This document shows positions 52,421 through 60,524 of a stretch of 64,000 bases of DNA, piece by piece. Below the pieces are notes generated by a model. It worked only from the letters and a program-made list of their open reading frames with translations, was not told the origin of the DNA and did no database searches. This stretch comes from G051903925 sp051903925. GTDB lineage: Bacteria > Pseudomonadota > Alphaproteobacteria > Zavarziniales > Zavarziniaceae. The translations under genes and the position numbers were made by a program. The DNA is taken from positions 2,728,001 to 2,792,000 of the forward strand of contig NZ_CP173678.1 of assembly GCF_051903925.1 (NCBI RefSeq). Direction: 5' to 3'. Numbering within the stretch: position 1 is the stretch's first letter; every line of letters begins with the position of its first letter.

Positions 52421-53677
52421 ATGCGGCGCACGACGCTGCTGCTGGTGGCGCTGCTGGCGGCGGCGCTCGCCTTCCTGGCGGTGCTGGTGGCCGGCAACGG
52501 CCCCGACTGGGCCAAGCGGCGTCTTATCCGGGCCTTTGTCGGCGTTCCGGTTCGGGTGGTGGGCGAGGCCCCGATGCTGCAGCCGGGCAAGGCACCCTGG
52601 GCCCAGGGCCTGGCCGTCCAGGTCGCCACATCCAGCGCGACCTATGGCGCGACGATCGGCGACTGGATCCAGGTCCAGTTCAACCCGACCGCCCAGGATT
52701 TCGTCCTGCTGGTCTCGACCTCCGGCATCCGGACCTGGCAGTTTCACGAGGCCCCGCCGGAATTGAAAGCCGTGGTGATCGAGGCCGCCGATCCGGTAAC
52801 GCGGGTGGCCGACCTGCCCGCCCATGTGCCCCTCTACCACGTGCCGGTCGAGCGCAAGCTGTGGGCGCGGGACGTGGGCGAGATCCGCCGCTTTGCGCAG
52901 GATCGCCTGGGCGCAGCCCCCAGTGCCTATGCCCGGGGCAGTCATGTCGAGTCGCTGACCGTGCCGGGTGTGCCCGCAGCGGACTTGACCGGGGCGCCGC
53001 GACAGGATCGCAGCGAAGACGGGCAATACCGTTCCAACTTCTTCCTGCTGCAGGCGGCGGCGTCGGGGTATCTGGACGAGCGCAAGGCCGCGATCCGGGC
53101 CAAGGTCGCCGGCCGTCCGGTCCTCGATCCCCTGGCCTTGCCGCCGCCGCCCTATGAGATCGACCTGGTCGCCGTCGACGGCTCGATCCGGGATCCACAC
53201 TTCGCCACCCGGGCCCAACTGGCGTCCCAGGCCGCAGGAACTCAGTTCGACGACCTGCAGGCAAGGGTGGCCGAGAACGAGCGCCTGGCCCGGCGGCCGA
53301 TCCCCGTGACGCCAGGGCCGGGGCGCAGGCTGCTGGTCCTGCTGACCTGGCGCGATGCCCATTGGGTCCTGGAGCCCACACCGGATACGGAACTGGTCGG
53401 GGTCTGGCTGCTCTATGGCCTGGCGGCGGAGATCGACAGTCTTCCGCCTCAGGTACCGGTGCGCCCGACCGGGTTCCAGCGCGACGACGATATCGCGACC
53501 TGGTTCAAGGTGCGTGACGCGGCGGTGCGGGGCGAGGGGCCGCTGACGCTGGCGGCGTTGGCCGATTGGCTGTGCCAGGCCAATCCACGCGGGCGCGTGC
53601 TGCTGCGCCAGTTCGGCCTGGTGGAGCGCGTCGATCTGCGGGGAACGGACGGGGCCGAGGTGCGTTCGTGTCCCTGA
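52421..53677 (+). CDS. Membrane-anchored protein of unknown function
   Basis: The product has 418 residues. One N-terminal helix (TLLLVALLAAALAFLAVLV) suggests an inner-membrane anchor or uncleaved signal with the remainder outside. I see no known domain. The body is rich in beta-strand-like stretches, with proline-rich breaks near PLALPPPPYEIDL and RRPIPVTPGPGRR. Starting two bases after the Sel1-repeat gene, it is probably co-transcribed with it. Confidence 0.75.
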   Translation: MRRTTLLLVALLAAALAFLAVLVAGNGPDWAKRRLIRAFVGVPVRVVGEAPMLQPGKAPWAQGLAVQVATSSATYGATIGDWIQVQFNPTAQDFVLLVSTSGIRTWQFHEAPPELKAVVIEAADPVTRVADLPAHVPLYHVPVERKLWARDVGEIRRFAQDRLGAAPSAYARGSHVESLTVPGVPAADLTGAPRQDRSEDGQYRSNFFLLQAAASGYLDERKAAIRAKVAGRPVLDPLALPPPPYEIDLVAVDGSIRDPHFATRAQLASQAAGTQFDDLQARVAENERLARRPIPVTPGPGRRLLVLLTWRDAHWVLEPTPDTELVGVWLLYGLAAEIDSLPPQVPVRPTGFQRDDDIATWFKVRDAAVRGEGPLTLAALADWLCQANPRGRVLLRQFGLVERVDLRGTDGAEVRSCP

Positions 53678-53757
53678 CCCATCCGGCGCAGCCGCCGCGG
53701 GCGGCCTGATTGCCGCGCCTGCGCCGGTGCCGCCCATTCCCAGCACGGAGACACGAC

Positions 53758-54285
53758 ATGGCGAACCCGGCCCTGAAAGTTTCGGCGGATGCCGCCCCCG
53801 CGGCGCGCGCGCCAATCGACATCGGAATCGACGAGCAGGCGCGGCGTCAGATCGGCGATGGCCTGAGCCGCCTTCTGGCCGACAGCTTCGTTCTGTATCT
53901 CAAGACCCACAACTATCACTGGAACGTGACGGGCCCGCAGTTCAATGCGCTGCATGCGATGTTCATGGAGCAGTACACCGAGCTGTGGAACGCCCTGGAC
54001 GAGATTGCCGAGCGCATCCGCGCGCTGGGCTTCTTCGCTCCCGGTTCGAACGCCAAGTTCGCCCAGCTGACGACGCTGCGCGACGATGACGGTGTGCCGT
54101 CCGCCGAGCAGATGGTTCAGAACCTGGTCGAAGGGCACGAGGCCGTGGTCCGCACCGCGCGCGAGGCGATGAAGGCCGCCGAAGCCGCCGAGGATGCGCC
54201 GACCGCCGACCTGCTGACCATTCGCATGAAGGCGTCCGAGAAGTTCGCCTGGATGCTGCGCAGCATGATCGCCCCGCGCGCCTGA
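53758..54285 (+). CDS. dps: Dps family ferritin-like DNA-protection protein
   Basis: The product has 175 residues. LADSFVLYLKTHNYHWNVTG supplies two ferroxidase histidines, and FMEQYTELWNALDEIAERIR the acidic partners contributed by the neighbouring subunit. Family members form a 12-subunit cage that oxidises and stores iron and binds DNA in stress. The N-terminal 20 residues are Ala-rich and flexible. GGAG lies before the ATG. A terminator-like hairpin follows at 54347-54379. Confidence 0.93.
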   Translation: MANPALKVSADAAPAARAPIDIGIDEQARRQIGDGLSRLLADSFVLYLKTHNYHWNVTGPQFNALHAMFMEQYTELWNALDEIAERIRALGFFAPGSNAKFAQLTTLRDDDGVPSAEQMVQNLVEGHEAVVRTAREAMKAAEAAEDAPTADLLTIRMKASEKFAWMLRSMIAPRA

Positions 54286-54346
54286 GGAGGGACGCAGGTC
54301 CGCGTGACGGCGGTCGCGTATCCGTTTGACGTCGTCGCGCGTATAG

Positions 54347-54379
54347 AAGGGCGGAGCCGTGTCATGCGGATCCGCCCTT
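54347..54379 (+). terminator. Terminator-like hairpin after dps
   Basis: AAGGGCGGA (54347-54355) pairs with TCCGCCCTT (54371-54379), followed by TGTCTTTG, a short T-rich run. It lies 61 bases after the dps stop and 28 before msrP. Confidence 0.55.
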
Positions 54380-54406
54380 TGTCTTTGAGCTGTTCGGGAG
54401 CAGGCG

Positions 54407-55417
54407 ATGCTGATCAAGGTACCCAGGGGCTGGGAACTGCCGGAAAGCGCGGCGACGCCCGAACGCCTCTACCTGAACCGGCGTGCGTTGCTGGGCGGGA
54501 TGGCTGCGGGCTCGCTCCTGGCGCTGGGCGCGTGCGATCAGGCCCCGCCGGAGCCGCGATCGACGGACCTGGCGGGCGCCGCGTCCGGCAGCAGCGACGC
54601 GGCCGTCGTCGATCCCTCGCTGAAGTACTATCCGGCGGCGAAGAATCCGGCCTACGCCGATGCCGGGCGCCCGGTAACGGCCGAGACGCTGACCTCGACC
54701 TATAACAATTTCTATGAGTTCGGCACGCACAAGCAGGTCTGGAGCGAAGCGCAGGCCCTGAAGATCCGGCCCTGGCAGGTCAAGATCGACGGCATGGTGG
54801 AGGAGGAGCAGCTCCTCGACATCGACGCGCTGTTTGCGAAAATGCCGTTCGAGGAGCGCATCTATCGCCATCGCTGCGTCGAGGCCTGGTCGATGGTCGT
54901 GCCTTGGACTGGCTTTCCCCTGGCCAAGCTGGTCGAACTGGCCAAGCCGCTGTCAGGCGCCAAGTACCTGCGCATGGAGACGTTCATGAACCCGCGCATG
55001 GCGCGGGGGCAGCAGCAGTCCTGGTACCCCTGGCCCTATGTCGAGGGACTGACCATGGCCGAGGCGACCCACGAACTGGCGTTTCTGGTGACCGGCGTCT
55101 ATGGCAAGCCGGCCGCCCCGCAGTTCGGCGCCCCGATCCGCCTGCATGTTCCGTGGAAGTATGGCTTCAAGTCGGTCAAGTCGATCGTGCGCTTCACCTT
55201 CACCGAAAGCCGGCCGCGCAGCTTCTGGGAAGAACTGGGCCCGTCCGAATACGGCTTCTGGGCCAATGTGAACCCGGAGGTGCCGCATCCGCGCTGGAGC
55301 CAGGCCAGCGAGGAACAGTTGGGCGGCGAGCGCATCCCGACCGTGATCTACAATGGCTATGGCGAACAGGTGGCTGACCTGTACAAGGGCCTGGAGGGCG
55401 AAGCGCTGTACATGTAG
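54407..55417 (+). CDS. msrP: Protein-methionine-sulfoxide reductase catalytic subunit MsrP
   Basis: The product has 336 residues. A Tat-type signal contains Arg25-Arg26 before the hydrophobic ALLGGMAAGSLLALGAC. The molybdenum ligand is Cys157 (YRHRCVEAWSMVVPW). GMVEEEQLLDIDAL, HVPWKYGFKSVKS and ANVNPEVPHPRW match YedY/MsrP. It repairs oxidised methionines in periplasmic proteins, with electrons from the haem membrane subunit MsrQ. MsrQ is not next to it; an AAA ATPase gene follows after eight bases. A Cys (ACDQA) after the hydrophobic stretch makes lipoprotein-like processing worth a thought but Tat export is more likely. Confidence 0.93.
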   Translation: MLIKVPRGWELPESAATPERLYLNRRALLGGMAAGSLLALGACDQAPPEPRSTDLAGAASGSSDAAVVDPSLKYYPAAKNPAYADAGRPVTAETLTSTYNNFYEFGTHKQVWSEAQALKIRPWQVKIDGMVEEEQLLDIDALFAKMPFEERIYRHRCVEAWSMVVPWTGFPLAKLVELAKPLSGAKYLRMETFMNPRMARGQQQSWYPWPYVEGLTMAEATHELAFLVTGVYGKPAAPQFGAPIRLHVPWKYGFKSVKSIVRFTFTESRPRSFWEELGPSEYGFWANVNPEVPHPRWSQASEEQLGGERIPTVIYNGYGEQVADLYKGLEGEALYM

Positions 55418-55425
55418 GAGCGGCG

Positions 55426-56184
55426 ATGGCGGCACGACGACCTAAGACCGGACCCCGCCGCTATCTGGTCGAGACGCATCTGGTCGGCCTGCACGATGTA
55501 GACCTGGACGCCTATCCGTTCAGCATTCCGGCGGTGCGTGCCCTGGATGGCCTGCGCTTCGAACAGCCCGTGACGATGCTCGTGGGCGAGAACGGCAGCG
55601 GCAAGTCCACGATTATCGAGGCGCTGGCCGTCGCCGCCGGCTTCAATCCGGAAGGCGGTTCTCAGAGCTTCAGCTTCGACACCACGCACAGCCATTCAGG
55701 CCTGCACCGGCACCTGCGCCTGTCGCGCAATCCCTGGCGGCGGCAGGACGGCTATTTCCTGCGGGCGGAGAGCTTCTACAACCTGGCGACCCAGATCGAC
55801 GACCTGGGCATGCGCCGCGCCTATGGCGGCCTGTCCCTGCACGAGCAGAGCCATGGCGAAGCGTTCCTGGCCCTGATGCTGAACCGCTTTCATGGCCATG
55901 GGCTCTACATCCTGGACGAGCCGGAGGCGGCGCTGTCGCCGATGGCGCAGCTGCGCATGATGGCCCGCATGCACCAGTTGGCGGAGGACGGCTCGCAGTT
56001 CATCGTGGCGACCCATTCGCCGATCCTGCTGGGCTATCCCCACGCGCAACTCCTGCAGCTGTCGGAGCAGGGCATTGTCCCCGTTGCCTGGCGCGAGACG
56101 CAGCACTATCAGCTCAATCGCCGCTTCCTGGAGCGGCCGGACGCGCTGCTCGACATCTTCCTTGCTCCCGACCCCGAAGACTGA
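55426..56184 (+). CDS. AAA ATPase, ABC-like single domain
   Basis: The product has 252 residues. GENGSGKST (54-62) is Walker A, YGGLSLHEQSHGEAFLALM a signature-like segment, ILDEPEAALSP Walker B, and VATHSPILLG the switch His. It belongs to the family of small stand-alone ATPases of the OLD/RecF-like type, whose role is unclear. It follows msrP closely and precedes a HAD hydrolase. Confidence 0.82.
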   Translation: MAARRPKTGPRRYLVETHLVGLHDVDLDAYPFSIPAVRALDGLRFEQPVTMLVGENGSGKSTIIEALAVAAGFNPEGGSQSFSFDTTHSHSGLHRHLRLSRNPWRRQDGYFLRAESFYNLATQIDDLGMRRAYGGLSLHEQSHGEAFLALMLNRFHGHGLYILDEPEAALSPMAQLRMMARMHQLAEDGSQFIVATHSPILLGYPHAQLLQLSEQGIVPVAWRETQHYQLNRRFLERPDALLDIFLAPDPED

Positions 56185-56191
56185 GGCCCCC

Positions 56192-56872
56192 TTGCCGCCC
56201 GACCTGACGCGACGCTTCGACCTGGTGATCTTCGACTGCGATGGGGTCCTGGTCGACAGCGAGCCGATTGCCAATGCCCAGCTGGCCGCCGCCCTGGCGC
56301 CGCTGGGGCTCACCATGACGGTGGCGGAGGTCATGCGCGACTTTGTCGGCCTGTCGATGGCATCCGTGATCATGGGGGTGGAGCAACGGATCGGCCGGCC
56401 GGTGCCGCCTGACTGGTTGCCGACGCTGCAGGCGCGCACCTACCAGGCGTTCCGCGACGGCCTGAAGCCGGTCGCCGGCGTCGCGGAGGCGATCCGCTCG
56501 ATCCAGGCGGCGGGTCTCGCCACCTGCGTCGCCTCTTCCGGGTCGCCCGACAAGATGGACCTGACGCTGGCGCTGACCGGCCTGCGGCCTTTGTTCGCCG
56601 AGCGGATCTTCAGTGCGACGCAGGTCGCGCGGGGCAAACCGCATCCCGACCTGTTCCTGCACGCGGCGGCGCGGATGGACGTGGCGCCGGACCGGGCCTG
56701 TGTCGTGGAGGACAGCCTGCCCGGGGTGCAGGGGGCGGTGGCTGCCGGGATGGCCGCATTCGGCTATGTGCCCGATGGGGGCCATTTCGGGCCGGAGCGG
56801 CTGTCCCGGGCCGGCGCCAGGACGTTCCCCGCCATGGCCTGCCTGCCGGGGTTGCTGGGCATCGCGCCCTGA
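56192..56872 (+). CDS. HAD-superfamily phosphatase, beta-phosphoglucomutase-like
   Basis: The product has about 226 residues. DCDGVLVDSEP is the nucleophile loop, ASSGSPDKMD motif II and GKPHPDLFLHAA with EDSLPGVQGA motifs III and IV. It dephosphorylates a small sugar phosphate or nucleotide. No ATG is in a good position; I chose the TTG at 56192 with GAGG before it, eight bases after the ATPase stop. Confidence 0.85.
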   Translation: MPPDLTRRFDLVIFDCDGVLVDSEPIANAQLAAALAPLGLTMTVAEVMRDFVGLSMASVIMGVEQRIGRPVPPDWLPTLQARTYQAFRDGLKPVAGVAEAIRSIQAAGLATCVASSGSPDKMDLTLALTGLRPLFAERIFSATQVARGKPHPDLFLHAAARMDVAPDRACVVEDSLPGVQGAVAAGMAAFGYVPDGGHFGPERLSRAGARTFPAMACLPGLLGIAP

Positions 56873-56953
56873 CTTTGGGGCGCCCGGTTCCACATTGCCT
56901 TTTGCGACAATGCGTTGCTACAGTCCGCGCTCCAACGAAGAGGGGGAGGAGCC

Positions 56954-57331
56954 ATGTTCACGCATGTGATGGTCGGATCGACCGACCTGGAGCGCTCGAA
57001 GGCGTTCTACAACAAGGTCCTGGGGACGCTTGGCTATGGTGCGCCGTTCGATGACGGCAACCGGTTCTTCTACATGCTTTCCAACGGCGCGTTCGGCGTC
57101 ACGCTGCCGATCGACGGCCAGCCGGCGACCTTTGCCAATGGCGGGACCATCGGCTTCGCCGCGACCTCGCCCGAGCAGGCCGATGCCTGGCACGCGGCCG
57201 GCATTGCCGCAGGCGGCACCTCGATCGAGGATCCCCCGGGCTGGCGCGAAGGCGGCATGGGCAAGATGTACCTGGCCTATCTGCGCGATCCCGACGGCAA
57301 CAAGCTGTGCGTGATGCATCGCGGCGCCTGA
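56954..57331 (+). CDS. Glyoxalase/VOC family protein
   Basis: The product has 125 residues. It has the beta-alpha-beta-beta-beta repeats of the vicinal oxygen chelate fold: MFTHVMVGSTDLERSKAFYN at the start, and YLRDPDGNKLCVMHR at the end with a metal-ligand-like site. It may be a small lyase or dioxygenase; the substrate is unknown. GGGGAGGA precedes the ATG. The gene is followed by the sRNA candidate on the opposite strand. Confidence 0.85.
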   Translation: MFTHVMVGSTDLERSKAFYNKVLGTLGYGAPFDDGNRFFYMLSNGAFGVTLPIDGQPATFANGGTIGFAATSPEQADAWHAAGIAAGGTSIEDPPGWREGGMGKMYLAYLRDPDGNKLCVMHRGA

Positions 57332-57357
57332 GCCGGTGCCGCATGCCCTGAACTGAC

Positions 57358-57387
57358 AAAAAAATGGCCGGGCCCGAAGGCCCGGCC
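57358..57387 (-). terminator. Intrinsic terminator of the sRNA candidate
   Basis: A nine-base perfect stem with a CGAA-type loop (57366-57387) is followed on the minus strand by A then seven T. The T-tract exists only on this strand, so the transcript it ends runs leftward. Confidence 0.8.
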
Positions 57388-57536
57388 AAGTCAACAGGGA
57401 GGCTTCACGTCGAAAGATCGTGAAGTGGCCTGATGGAGTTGGGGGGCAAGTCCATCAGGCGCCGGCGGTGGTCCCAGAGGGGGGAGAGGACCACCCGCCG
57501 CTGCAGCGTGGTCGGGGGGACCGGCGCTGCGATGAG
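57358..57536 (-). ncRNA. Candidate small RNA with three C-rich hairpin loops
   Basis: On the minus strand, hairpin 1 (57530-57503) has loop CCCCC; hairpin 2 (57495-57467) has an 8-bp stem and loop TCTCCCCCCTCTG; hairpin 3 (57459-57429) has a 9-bp stem and loop CTTGCCCCCCAAC. A fourth, 7-bp hairpin (57425-57403) is followed by the linker GCCTCCCTG and a strong intrinsic terminator (GGCCGGGCC/GGCCCGGCC, 57387-57366) then seven T (57364-57358). Loops of six C and CCTCCC can pair with ribosome-binding sites. A TAAATA element near 57545-57540 could be the -10 of its promoter, giving a start near 57533. Similar C-rich loops occur in alphaproteobacterial stress sRNAs (GsrN, CcsR, the cuckoo family), but three in a row is striking. 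Purely sequence-based; no coding potential is apparent. Confidence 0.7.
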
Positions 57537-57539
57537 ATG

Positions 57540-57568
57540 TATTTAGGAGTGCACCCGCCGCCCTACCA
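57540..57568 (-). promoter_or_regulatory. Possible promoter of the sRNA candidate
   Basis: On the minus strand TAAATA (57545-57540) matches the -10 consensus in 4 of 6 positions. The -35 region 17 bases upstream (TGGTAG, 57568-57563) is poor, so a regulator or alternative sigma factor would be needed. Confidence 0.3.
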
Positions 57569-57768
57569 TCGCCATGCTTGCACCCTTGCCATGCGGGCGT
57601 TGCATGCGCGAACGGGGCATTTGCGCTGCGTCAATGTGTTCACAGGGGCCTTGATTCCACGCGGTCAAGGACCAGCGCCGCTGGACGCCCGCTACGCGTG
57701 GTGGCACACCTGGACCGGGGCCGCGCCAGACGGCCCGACAACAGAACGAGCCGTTGGGAGAACGCGTC

Positions 57769-58992
57769 ATGGGCCAGGCCGATTCCGCCGGGGACTCCGT
57801 CTTTTCGGGGCTGAAGGTCGTCGATTGCGGGACGTTCATCGCAGGTCCTGCATCGACCACGGTGCTGGCCGATTTCGGCGCGGACGTGATCAAGCTGGAG
57901 GCGACCGGGATCGGGGATCCCTACCGCAACATCCATCGCCTGCCGCTGATGCCGCAGCATGACGAGAACTATTGCTGGTACCTGGACAACCGGACCAAGC
58001 GTGGCCTGAGCCTGGACCTGAAGGCACCGGATTCCCGTGCGGTGGTGGAGCGTCTGGTGCAATGGGCCGACGTCTGGGTGACCAACTATCCCCCCGCCGT
58101 GCGCCAGCGCCTGAAGGTCGACTGGGAGCACCTCTCGCCGCTCAACGAGCGCCTGATCTTCGGTGCCCTGTCCGGCTATGGCGAGACGGGGGAGGAGGCG
58201 AGCAAGCCTGGCTATGACGCGACCGCCTACTGGGCGCGGACCGGCCTGATGGACGGGGTGCGCTGGGCCAACGGCGCGCCCGCCCTGTCGCTGGCCGGCA
58301 TGGGCGACCATCCGACGGCCATCGCCATGTATGGCGCTGTCGTCACCGCCTTGTTCCATCGCGAGCGGACGGGGAAGGGGATGAAGGTGACATCGTCCCT
58401 GCTGGCCAACGGCCTGTGGTCGAATTCGTGCATGCTGCAGGCGCAGATGATGGGGGCCAGCTTCTACCCGCGCGTGCCGCGGGAAGAGACCTCGAACGCC
58501 ATGGTCTCGATCTATGAATGTGCGGACGGCCGCTGGTTCGTGCTGGCCGGAGTGGTCGAGGCGCGCGACTTTGCCCGCCTGGCGGATGCCATCGGGCGGC
58601 CGGAACTGAAGAGCGATGCACGCTTTGCAACGCCCGAGGCGCGGCGCGAGAATGCACCGGCGCTGCTGAAGATCTTCGAGGGCGTCTTCCGCACCCGCCC
58701 CTGGGCCGAGTGGCGCAGCGTGCTGGATGCCAATGGCATCACCTTTGGCGTGATCGCTCAGTTTGCCGATATTGCCAGCGATCCCCAAGTGGTCGGCAAC
58801 GGGATGCTGCGGCCGCTGGCCGACGCACCAGAGATCAAGGTGGTGGACAGCCCGATCGGCATCGAGGGCGTGTCCAAGGTGCCGCCGCGCCGTCCGCCCG
58901 GCCAGGGCGAGCACAACGAGGAGATCCTGGCTGCCCTCGGGTTCAGCGACAGCGAGCGCAGCCGGCTGAAGGCGTCGGGCGCGCTGGGCTGA
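57769..58992 (+). CDS. CaiB/BaiF family CoA-transferase
   Basis: The product has 407 residues. LKVVDCGTFIAGPASTTVLAD and ADVIKLEATGIGDPYR start the protein, NRTKRGLSLDLK and the GYDATAYWARTG region (the Asp is the likely nucleophile) are typical. It moves CoA between carboxylic acids. The ATG 57769 has GGGAGA before it. A class III aminotransferase gene follows 38 bases later. Confidence 0.92.
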   Translation: MGQADSAGDSVFSGLKVVDCGTFIAGPASTTVLADFGADVIKLEATGIGDPYRNIHRLPLMPQHDENYCWYLDNRTKRGLSLDLKAPDSRAVVERLVQWADVWVTNYPPAVRQRLKVDWEHLSPLNERLIFGALSGYGETGEEASKPGYDATAYWARTGLMDGVRWANGAPALSLAGMGDHPTAIAMYGAVVTALFHRERTGKGMKVTSSLLANGLWSNSCMLQAQMMGASFYPRVPREETSNAMVSIYECADGRWFVLAGVVEARDFARLADAIGRPELKSDARFATPEARRENAPALLKIFEGVFRTRPWAEWRSVLDANGITFGVIAQFADIASDPQVVGNGMLRPLADAPEIKVVDSPIGIEGVSKVPPRRPPGQGEHNEEILAALGFSDSERSRLKASGALG

Positions 58993-59030
58993 GCCATCCG
59001 GCGTCTTGCCGGGGCGAGGCTCGCCCTGTC

Positions 59031-60488
59031 ATGCTCGCCCCGTCTGAAGCGGCGGCGGGGATCGGCATGGAGAGGACTGCGGCTGGGGCCGGGCACAACC
59101 GGGCGTTCGACGCCGCCCAGGTCCATGCCGACGACAAGGCGCATGTGATCCACCCCTGGGCGCATTTCGAGTCGTTCCACCGCGACGGGTCCATGGTCAT
59201 GGCGCGCGGTGAAGGCGCCCATGTCTGGGACGGCAACGGCAAGCGCTATATCGACGGCATCGGCGGCCTGTGGTGCATGAACCTGGGCTATGGCAATGCC
59301 GAGATGGCGGACGCGATCGCGGCCCAGGCACGCGAACTGGCCTACTTCACCCCCTTTGTCGACGTCACCACGGCGCCGGCCGCGACGCTGGCGCGGATGC
59401 TGGCCGACCGCGCGCCGGCGGGCCTGTCGCGCGTCCAGTTTTCGAATTCCGGGTCTGATGCCAACGAAAGCGCCGCGCGCCTGGCGCACTACTACCATCG
59501 GCGGCGGGGCGAGCCGGAGCGGCGGCGCTTCCTGTCCCGGGTCGACGCCTATCACGGGTCGACCTTCCTCGCGATGTCGCTGACAGGCAAGCCCGCCGAC
59601 AAGTCGCCCGACTTTGCCTATGCGACCGAGTACGTGCACCACCTGTCCAGCCCCTATGTCTATCGCCGGCCGGAGGGCATGACCGAGGCCGAGTTCTGCG
59701 ACCACCTGGTCAACGAGATGGCGGAGACGATCGAACGGCTGGGGCCGAAGACGATTGCCGCCTTCTTCGCCGAGCCGATCCTGGGTTCGGGCGGCGTTCT
59801 GGAGCCGCCGGCCGGGTACCACCGGCGCACACTGGACCTGTGCCGGCAGCACGGCATCCTCTACATCTCGGACGAGGTGGTGACCGCGTTCGGCAGGCTG
59901 GGCCATTGGTTCGCCAGCGAGGAGGTGTTCGGGATCGTTCCCGACATGATCGTCTCGGCCAAGGGCATCTCCTCGGGCTATGTGCCCCTGGCTGCGACCA
60001 TCGTTTCCGACGCCGTCTATGACGGCATGGTCGGGGCCAACCCGGATGCCTGGCTGACCAACGGCTTCACCTATTCGGGGCACCCTGTCGCCTGCGTCGC
60101 CGGCATCAAGACGATCGAGATCATGGAGCGCCTCGACATCCTGGGCCATGTCCAGCGCGTCGGTCCCTATTTCGAGGAGCGCCTGCGCTCGCTCGCGGAC
60201 GAACCGATCGTGGGGGACGTGCGTGGGCGCAAATTCATGCTGTGCACCGAATACGTGGCGGACAAGGAGCGGCGCACGCCCTTTACGCCGGGCATCAATA
60301 TCGGCCGGCGGATCGCCGACGCGGCCGAGGCGCAGGGCGTGATCGTCCGCCCGCTGGAGCACCTGAACATCCTGTCGCCGCCGCTGATCCTGACCCGAGA
60401 CGAGATCGACGAACTGGTCGAAGGCCTGCGCGGCGCCGTCCGCGCAACCGCCGACGCGCTGGTCCGCGAGGGCGTCAGGCTGGGCTGA
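59031..60488 (+). CDS. Class III aminotransferase (omega-amino acid type)
   Basis: The product has 485 residues. VWDGNGKRYIDGIGGLWCMN, SNSGSDANESAARLAHYYH, DEVVTAFGRLGHWF and SAKGISSGYVPLAA (the PLP lysine) are the class III motifs. This group moves amino groups from taurine, beta-alanine or other omega-amino acids to a keto acid. ATG 59031 or 59067 may be the start. It is probably co-transcribed with the CoA-transferase upstream. Confidence 0.9.
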   Translation: MLAPSEAAAGIGMERTAAGAGHNRAFDAAQVHADDKAHVIHPWAHFESFHRDGSMVMARGEGAHVWDGNGKRYIDGIGGLWCMNLGYGNAEMADAIAAQARELAYFTPFVDVTTAPAATLARMLADRAPAGLSRVQFSNSGSDANESAARLAHYYHRRRGEPERRRFLSRVDAYHGSTFLAMSLTGKPADKSPDFAYATEYVHHLSSPYVYRRPEGMTEAEFCDHLVNEMAETIERLGPKTIAAFFAEPILGSGGVLEPPAGYHRRTLDLCRQHGILYISDEVVTAFGRLGHWFASEEVFGIVPDMIVSAKGISSGYVPLAATIVSDAVYDGMVGANPDAWLTNGFTYSGHPVACVAGIKTIEIMERLDILGHVQRVGPYFEERLRSLADEPIVGDVRGRKFMLCTEYVADKERRTPFTPGINIGRRIADAAEAQGVIVRPLEHLNILSPPLILTRDEIDELVEGLRGAVRATADALVREGVRLG

Positions 60489-60500
60489 GCGGGAGGTCCT

Positions 60501-60522
60501 CTTCCCTTGTGGGGGAGGGAAG
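60501..60522. terminator. Hairpin between convergent aminotransferase and HAD genes
   Basis: CTTCCC (60501-60506) pairs with GGGAAG (60517-60522). It belongs to the same GC-rich hairpin family as 14558-14634 and lies between convergent genes. Confidence 0.45.
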
Positions 60523-60524
60523 CC

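Noticed and set aside
57366..57387. The GC hairpin read as a terminator for the upstream VOC gene on the plus strand
   Set aside because: The T-tract is only on the minus strand; on the plus strand the stem is followed by AAGTCAACAG.
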